This document shows positions 57,860 to 64,000 of a stretch of 64,000 nt of DNA, piece by piece. The stretch comes from Hexactinellida sp. DTS-2022 (lineage: Eukaryota > Porifera > Hexactinellida): NCBI GenBank assembly GCA_028753945.1, contig JAPNXP010000004.1, positions 1,116,001 to 1,180,000 of the forward strand, read 5' to 3'. A program made the translations under genes and the position numbers. A model generated the notes under the pieces. It did no database searches and had not been told where the DNA came from. It saw only the letters and a program-made list of their open reading frames with translations. The stretch's first letter is position 1; every line of letters begins with the position of its first letter.

Positions 57860-57945
57860 AAATGTCAATCCGCATGCGGACTAAGTGAATCCGCATGCGG
57901 ACTAAGTAAATCCGCATGCGGTATAAGTAAATCCGCATGCGGATT
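57860..57945 (+). repeat. Left TIR with four 21-bp-spaced palindromes
   Basis: TCCGCATGCGGA at 57869-57880, 57890-57901, 57911-57922 (last base T) and 57932-57943; starts are exactly 21 bp apart, about two helical turns. A further partial copy, gcatgcgga, occurs at about 58000. Likely transposase-binding sites (inference). Confidence 0.85.
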
Positions 57946-58109
57946 TTAGTATAAATTTGCATCACAGGCGGACAAGTCATCACATGTGCAAAAGTCATTG
58001 CATGCGGAAGAGAATTCGTCGGCCGTAGGCTCTGATTCATATTTGAACATAAATATATGTACTATGCTACTCATAATTCAGAACTTATTATTTTTCTCTA
58101 ATTTATAAC

Positions 58110-60178
58110 ATGCTCCGTATAAATAAATCTAATGGTCGTGAAACTTTGATCAAGACGTGCGATAATTTTCTTAAGCGAACAGGAGAAGTCGTGGGGATAG
58201 TGACAACATGGAAAGGAACCCTTACTGTTCTAGGACCCGAACAGTTTCGAAATCTGATTTCTGCTCAGAAAGATGAAATTTGGTGTAGCCTTTCTCCAAG
58301 GCCAGTAGGTTGTACTAATGAACCATCATATACAATGCAGCAAACACAAGATTTATTGGGAAAAGATGTTAGTACTTACACAACTCAGATGCTACGAAGA
58401 ATAGTGTCTTCAATTGTCAAAGAAGCAGTTGGTATGTTAGCTCGTTTGATATATAATTTCCAATTAGAGTATTTATTTTTAGTGTACTTAATAGGCCGTC
58501 ATAAGAGGTTTTGGGAAGTTGAAGAACTAAAACCAGTTTTGTGGCCAAAATATATCCCCTTTGTATGCGTTTCGAAATCCACTAAATATAGAATAACTAA
58601 AAAGCAGCTTATTGAAATCGTGGTATCATATAAACGAACAAATAATATGATTAAGACGAATGAAGCCGAATCCTCAACAGATACACATTTTTCTACGAGC
58701 ACCCCGATCAAAAGGCAATCATTGCTAGAAAGCTCTACCTACTTGTCACCTCCTAAAAGATCCTTAGAAATTAGCATAGATGACGATTCGTATTTCAATG
58801 GACTGCTAGACCAGTCCTCTCATAGTCATTCAATTCAGCAAATTCTACCGCCACTGAACTATATACTACCTTCTTTAAACAAAGTATCACCTAGTATGAA
58901 GAAAGTATGTTTAACAGACCTTTCAACCCAATGCCAATTGACAGATACTTCTATTTATGTGTTTTGTGTACGTAAGGATAACAAATTCATTAATTTCTAA
59001 ATTTGTTATTAACAGCTAATTTTCTTTAGAATATCTTGAAGAATTGTTTTCCATTACTTAATGGGTTACAAGACACTCTCTTTTCCCAGGTAAATATTCA
59101 GTTCTAAGTATCCTTCAAACTTTCAGTAACTTGTTTCTTAGAATAGATACTTATTACATAACAGTTGACCTTCCCTAATCGGAACCTCGCTATTTCGTCT
59201 CCTCGATAATCGGAAAAGTAGTCGGTTGTCCATCTGCACCCTAGTAAATATATACTTTCGACTATACGTGTATTAAAATTAGAGAGTTCGATATATTATC
59301 ATTAGAAATTACTTATATAGAGCTCAGCTCTAGTAGAGTTCAGTTTTTCACTATGTGTATTCAGGCACTGAGAAAGGTCAGTTTTTTTTCAGAGTTTTAA
59401 ATTGACCTTTAGAAAGTAAGCCTGGGCTTTTAGTATGGGAAAAAATCTGAACTCTACAAAGCTCAGCTCTATATAAGGATTCTCTTATCATTATATGAGT
59501 TGGTCTAATAGCAAGGAGCTTCGAGTGTAACTTGACTTGTTAGTAGGTGAACCCTATCGTATTTTATTCTTCTATTTAGAACCTTAGTTTTAAGAAGATG
59601 CCACGTGATGAGTTGAGCGTACAAATTCATCATAGCAAGAAAAATCATTGGGTGTGTTCCAGTTCCGATAGCGTTAACGGAGTACGTTTGTATGACTCGA
59701 TGTTTCAAGGAATTACAGCAACTGATATCGATACCCAGCTTGCACTATTGTATGCCGACAAATCTATGCAACTTGAAGTTCAAGTTCCAAAGATACAACA
59801 ACAACTAGGTTGGACAGATTTCGGTCTCTTTGCTGTGCAGTTGTTACTGCATTAGCAACTGGAAGTGATCCTGTGTACCTCACATGGACTCAGGCTAATA
59901 TGAGAGAACATATGCGCAAATGCATCGAAAGAGAAGTAATCACTCCCTTTCCTAGTATTACTAGAGGAAAACGCACGGGCAAGGTCCCCATTCCTCAAAG
60001 GTATACAATTGAGTGTATTTGTGACTGCAATCTGCCTGAATTTGCTTACGCAGAAGATGGAAATGAGTACGGTATTCAGTGCGACACCTGCAACTTTTGG
60101 TTTCACAACCATTGCTATAATCTCCCGAACACTTCAATTTCGGATTGTTTTCAGTGCAATAATTGTAGAAGAATATAG
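58110..60178 (+). pseudogene. Ulp1-like (C48) cysteine protease with C-terminal PHD finger, inactivated
   Basis: Proposed join 58110-58431, 58495-58967, 59030-59089, 59580-60178; introns GTATGT...TAG (63 bp), GTACGT...TAG, GTAAAT...TAG, phases 1, 0, 0. N-terminal exons encode an unfamiliar region (EVVGIVTTWKGTLTVLGPEQ; HKRFWEVEELKPVLWPKYIP) and an S/P-rich linker. Exon 4 carries the Ulp1 core: His in KKNHWVCSSS, Asp in GVRLYDSMF, Gln in QQQLGWTDFG where the family has Q-x-G-x-x-D-C-G. The catalytic Cys is Phe (TTC, 59820-59822). About 14 nt later the frame shifts by one; the other frame continues VVTALATGSDP, MREHMRKCIE, TPFP and a PHD finger (ECICDC, IQCDTCNFWFHNHC, FQCNNC). SUMO/ubiquitin-like protease is the family role; this copy cannot be catalytic. 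Confidence 0.78.
59313..59477. mobile_element. MITE nested in intron 3 of the Ulp1-PHD gene
   Basis: Ends ttatatagagctcagctc and agctcagctctatataa; inverted relative of 51294-51457. It inserted in the intron after the transposon was in place, or travelled with it. Confidence 0.8.
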
Positions 60179-60232
60179 TAATACTTCATTTTTGTAGACA
60201 GCTAGACATACATGTATGTAGACATAATTTAC

Positions 60233-63052
60233 TCAATTATTAATACCTTTGTTCCAACATGCTAAGAAATAACGGGAGTTTAAAAACACATTTTCAATCC
60301 TCATATATGCCACTTGAGTCGCAATACGTCTAAGTAATGAGAAAATTTGCTCACATGTTTGTGAATTAATTACTCTCATATCATCAGTGTTCCAGGTGTT
60401 CATAGAATATATTGGATTGCATTGGTGATTCTTAGAATGAAATCTGTCTATTAAGAAAGTTGTGTTGCGGAAAAGAAATGGGTCCCTAAATTAGAGAATA
60501 GAGTTAATTTCTAGCTAATTAAATCACTCAAATATCTAACAATAATAATAATGAGAAAATACTGGATGAAGAACATACCTCATTATACATGTTGAATGCA
60601 AATTGCAAGCCTTGTCATATATAATTACTTCCGGCATCGTTTTGAACTTTTTTAACAACATATTGAAAATGAGGACGGTTGACTCCCTTAATTTCATAAC
60701 TTCAAAGCCATAACATTTTCTATGCTGACAAGCCATCATAAGCAATCCAGGGGAAAATTTCTGATGCTTAGGATAAAGTTTTGTTGCAATTTTTCTGATT
60801 TTCAACGTGTTGATCTTGGAGATACTGAGGAATTCTAGAATGAAGCAATCAATATACACTGTTAAATCGGAGGATATTACATAATTAAGTAATATAATTA
60901 AAATAGATTGATAAAACTTACTTGAAATTGTTGTTTAATGCTGGATAACAGTTGAAGTGGTCTTTAACATCACACACATTCACTTCACACACTTTTCGGG
61001 TTGGTTTTCGAATTAAGACTTGTATTTGTTTAAGAATACTCATTAAAACTTCAGCAACATTTTCGTTTAATGTGATTTTATCATTCGGAATATCAATGTC
61101 TGGGGGTAACGAATTTATAAGCAGTTCAAGAAATTTTGTTTTGGGATACATAGATTGTAAGTCAGATAACTTCCCAGTCTTATGTTGCGATAATTCGGCT
61201 AGTAGTTTGCGCTGTACCACTGAAATTGCAGAAATCCGAACAATAGCAAAGATTGATTCACATCGAGAGAACACTTGGATTACTTCTTGGACAAGTGGAA
61301 AACTTCGGTGAACTTTTTTTATAACACCATGTTGTTCAGAACAATATACAATATATTTCGCGAATTCAGGTTTCACGGATTCTAGAGCATTAGCAAAATC
61401 TAAACTACTTAACCCTGACTCAATAAATCTTAGTAATAATTTTCGAGTTTTCACATCAGCAACATATACTCGCTCTGCTATCGGAATAAGCGGATATTGT
61501 TGAGATTCATCAATATTATCGTCTTTTGGAGGCAAGAGTTTTGTTGTCCCCATCGCTATGCCATCCAGAATGATTATTGAAGGAAATTCCTTGCATTTAA
61601 TGCAACAAAAATTGTTTGCATAATCAATATCTACTAATCGTAGATAAGATATCCAGGCGTGCTGCATGATGTGATATTTGTATTGGTGTGGATTACCCGT
61701 TCTAGTTAGTTTGTCATTCTTTGCCCTACAATAGAGATATTCGTATAAAATATGGAATATCCTGGGCCGTGTGATTATAGAATTGAACTTACTTCAGATA
61801 ACTAAATAGGGGGTTCCTGGAATGAGTCATTAATTCACTATATTCATACATCAAAGCATAATGGATGAAATATTTGTTATTTAAGTTCAGAAGTAAGAAC
61901 TCTTTTCCTTGATATCCACATTTGCATTTACACGGTCCAATACAATATGAACTGTACACTAAACAAAGGAATATACAAAAAAATCAGAGATAATTGTTGT
62001 TGTTACAATAATGAGATAAGTACCTTTGCATTGAGACAGCTCGCGCACATCATTTTCTAAATAAAGGACGATTCCAATATTTTCTAACTTAAGATTTAAT
62101 ATTGAATACTGATATCCATTCTCACATATAGTAACTTCTGGAATCAGGTTATGAGGTAAATTCATTCCATTTACCGCTTGCTCAGTATATATTTGTGATT
62201 GGATTGAATCAAATGAAAAAGGAATTGGGCTTGAAGATATCGTGGATTCAAAAGTGTTTTTAGGTACTGAGATACATTCCAAATCCTCTTGATGTAATGT
62301 TAGTATATTTTCTAGTGTTTTTTTCAGATTGCATAGCTTAGTGCAAGTGTCACAAAACCATTTTCCTGCTAGAAATTTCATTATATGGAAACTTTCTTTG
62401 TTCTGCAATACAATAGTACTTGTGTTCAGTATATAATACTTTGTTTCTGTAATTGTAGAAGATACCACAGCGCAAAACACGTTACAATGATTCCGAAAAC
62501 ATAACTCATAGGCTTGAAAGTGGGTACATGTTACTGAAGAACATTCCAAGCAAATTAATTTGTTACTATTGATGATTACCATGGAATTCTTCAGAGTAAC
62601 TCTACCTAAAAAAAAAACATAATTTATATGATGAATTTAATAAGGACAGTTTGAAGCAAATAAGTTATTTTGTCACTAACCTTCATTAATTTTATAGTCG
62701 GGCATTATGTAGATATTCGCTTCTTCTAAATACCATAACTGTGATTTTTTAATAATTGATGGCAATATTGGTGAACAAAAGACATGCCAAGTTCGACCAC
62801 TGCTTCTTCGTTGTAATTTAAATTAGAATCTGGAAATAAAATAGTTCCGCAAGGGTCCATCGTTTGATGAACTGAAGGAAATCCATGTTCGAACACTGCT
62901 TCTTCATTGTATTCTAAGTTAGAACCTGGTATTAGAGTAATTTCTAGTATGTCTGTTGATTCGCATATTGATGTCACTTCACAATACAATTCATTCCATC
63001 TCCGTTTCTTGGAAGGAATTAACTGTAGCTCTCTGTTACTGTTTTCCGCCAT
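60233..63052 (-). CDS. KDZ-like transposase (HMGXB3-related), spliced
   Basis: Exons in transcript order: 63052-~62740 (exact donor uncertain), 62738-62681, 62605-62024, 61958-61793, 61725-60922, 60824-60579, 60485-60233. Introns of 65-97 bp have GT/AG ends; exons 2-7 total 2109 nt and stay open to the stop. Motifs: ICLECSSVTCTHF and FCDTCTKLC (Cys/His cluster), IGPCKCKCGYQG, HIMQHAWISYLRLVD, CIKCKEFPSIIILDGIAMG (first catalytic Asp), SPGLLMMACQHRKCYGFEVM, PEVIIYDKACNLHSTC (second Asp), FLIDRFHSKNHQC, INSQTCEQIFSLLRRI. These are the block order of Kyakuja-Dileera-Zisupton transposases. N-terminal exon 1 contains a ~29-residue duplication (SNLEYNEEAV / SNLNYNEEAV). Probably coding-competent. 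Confidence 0.86.
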
Positions 63053-63123
63053 AATATTTCTAAAAATGTCAATAACAGGTATAAATTATTGTACTCCGCC
63101 AATGATGCATACATATATGAATA

Positions 63124-63167
63124 ATTCCGCATGCGGATTCACTTATTCCGCATGCGGATTGACATTT
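63124..63167 (-). repeat. Right TIR with two 21-bp-spaced palindromes
   Basis: TCCGCATGCGGA at 63126-63137 and 63147-63158, the spacer ttcacttatt being the complement of the left-side spacer with one change. It begins only 71 bp upstream of the transposase ATG, so it may also carry that gene's promoter. Confidence 0.85.
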
Positions 63168-63172
63168 TTAAT

Positions 63173-63659
63173 AGCTCCAATTACTATGAATTAAATGAAA
63201 TATTTTAGTAATTTGGAAAATAATCACATAGTATTAGCAGCGGCGTAGGAACATTATTGTGTTGGGGGGGGGGCCGCGAAAATAATCAACATTATTTCTA
63301 TTGTCTCTTTGTTTGCTAAATACTCTTCGAATATCAATAAATCAGATAGTTTAATTAATTAAGTTTTCTTCCACTAATTTAATCCAAAAACACAAAAAAT
63401 TTTTTTTTTAATAAGAAATTAGAAAGCTAATTCAATTTTTGTATTTATACATTCAAGCTTTTTGTATTTAACATTCAAGCTTCTAGAAGCAGAATAGCAT
63501 TGGTAGATGCATCAACACTGCTATTTACATAGAACGATATGTGAAGTATAGTAAAATAGTAAATTTTTTGAATTTACAATTATATGGAGCTGTTAAACTC
63601 ATTAACTATATAATTAGCGAAGTAAATATATAATGTCTGATCATCAAGATGGAATGAGA
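63173..63659. other. No gene; hAT-like G-rich end
   Basis: cagcggcgtaggaacattattg followed by a 10-G run at 63238-63274 looks like one hAT-type end. The rest is AT-rich, with ttcaagctt(t/c) repeated near 63452 and 63474. Confidence 0.4.
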
Positions 63660-63905
63660 ATATAGAAGTTCTGATTGCAGATTTGAATTCCACATGGTCG
63701 AATTACTCTAGGAGCATAATTTCAATTCATTATGTATATTTTACTGAAATACAGCCACATTCCCATTTGTGCCAAGTGTCACGTGGCAGATACACTTATG
63801 CCACTTCATGAATATTAACTAAATTACGTGAATTCAAAATAATTTGAAATTTAGATCTATAGCAAGATATTTAGAGTCATTTTAGAGTAGTTTAAACAGC
63901 CGCTA
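63660..63905 (-). repeat. Inverted, diverged fragment of the 54088-55182 element interior
   Basis: Its complement matches 54345-54585: cggctgtttaaac, ctatagcaagatattt, gtgccaagtgtcacgtggca / ccacgtgccacttg, and ccacatggtcgaattac / gtaattcgaccatgtgg occur in the same order inverted. It continues toward the window edge. Confidence 0.7.
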
Positions 63906-64000
63906 ATAAGTTACCAGACAACTATTGCTGTTTGCATTAAAACTCCAAGTGTTCAAATTATTTTGGCTGGTTACTGTATACTATGCATTCAACACTGTTT

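Larger units (their letters stand above)
57860..63167. mobile_element. Complete 5.3-kb DNA transposon: KDZ-like transposase plus Ulp1-PHD gene
   Basis: Both outer edges read TTAA (57856-57859; 63168-63171). The inner terminal inverted repeat begins AAATGTCAATCCGCATGCGG and extends about 47 bp with one or two mismatches. TCCGCATGCGGA palindromes repeat every 21 bp (four left, two right). Inside are two convergent intron-containing genes whose stop codons are 54 bp apart. Whether TTAA is a duplicated target or part of the TIR cannot be settled from one copy; 8-bp flanks, expected for Zisupton-type KDZ elements, do not match. A MITE is nested at 59313-59477. Confidence 0.82.

Noticed and set aside
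57870..57945. CRISPR-like array (regular 21-bp period)
   Set aside because: Repeat is a perfect palindrome with 9-bp, near-constant spacers inside a eukaryotic transposon TIR; no cas genes.
58499..58711. Minus-strand 70-codon frame inside the Ulp1-PHD gene
   Set aside because: Shadow of exon 2 of the plus-strand gene.
59806..59850. A tiny intron bridging the Ulp1 frameshift (ctag|gttgga ... tgtgcag)
   Set aside because: It would be only 32 bp, shorter than the 63-97 bp introns seen in this element, and would remove the D-x-G active-site block.
60952..61311. Plus-strand 119-codon frame opposite the transposase
   Set aside because: Shadow of the transposase exon 61725-60922, which has the conserved motifs and correct splice sites.
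57860..63167. Assignment to Kolobok or piggyBac because of TTAA
   Set aside because: The encoded protein has KDZ-type blocks (YDKACNL, DRFHSKNH) and no THAP or piggyBac signature; TTAA alone is not decisive.

Overview
This is an AT-rich eukaryotic (very probably metazoan) window, not bacterial. It has spliceosomal introns (GT...AG), a multi-exon extracellular-type gene with von Willebrand factor A (VWA) and immunoglobulin-like exons, and a dense load of transposable elements: Ty3/gypsy, Helitron, P, hAT, pogo-like and KDZ elements, plus many non-autonomous palindromic elements. A sponge or other non-bilaterian marine invertebrate fits best, but that is inference; no ribosomal or mitochondrial marker is present.

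Host gene. One large minus-strand gene spans at least 4155-44376. I can define twelve internal coding exons. Eleven fall into repeated three-exon VWA modules (A-B-C), and one is an Ig-like exon. Splice phases are the same in every module: A enters in phase 1 and leaves in phase 2, B leaves in phase 0, C leaves in phase 1. Each VWA module and the Ig exon are therefore 1-1 symmetric units. Three of the four A exons are exactly 196 nt. In transcript order: A1 B1 C1 | A2 B2 C2 | Ig | A3 B3 C3 | A4 B4, with C4 and the 3' end lying left of the window and the 5' end not found. VWA2 and VWA4 keep metal-site (MIDAS) residues; VWA1 and VWA3 have lost them. Two introns are enormous (17.9 kb between A4 and B4, 8.7 kb between B1 and C1) because they are filled with transposons.

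Layout. 1-3980 is a decayed Ty3/gypsy element with LTR fragments, gag and pol relics, itself interrupted by other repeats. 5150-21190 is a complex array of related repeat units carrying twelve copies of a ~125-bp near-perfect hairpin, a 1.2-1.4 kb tandem unit, and an array of short palindromes. 22-34 kb holds most exons with elements between them. 34-42 kb holds a P-element relic, Helitrons and a large inverted pair. 44-57 kb has no recognisable host exon and is a patchwork of foldback, pogo-like, hAT and Helitron elements and a higher-order minisatellite. 57860-63167 is a complete DNA transposon.

The transposon at 57860-63167 is the most interesting single object. It has terminal inverted repeats made of a 12-bp palindrome repeated every 21 bp, with TTAA at both outer ends. 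It carries two convergent spliced genes: a KDZ-like transposase (minus strand, frame open through six exons with matching splice phases) and a Ulp1-like cysteine protease fused to a PHD finger (plus strand). In this copy the protease has lost its catalytic cysteine and carries a frameshift.
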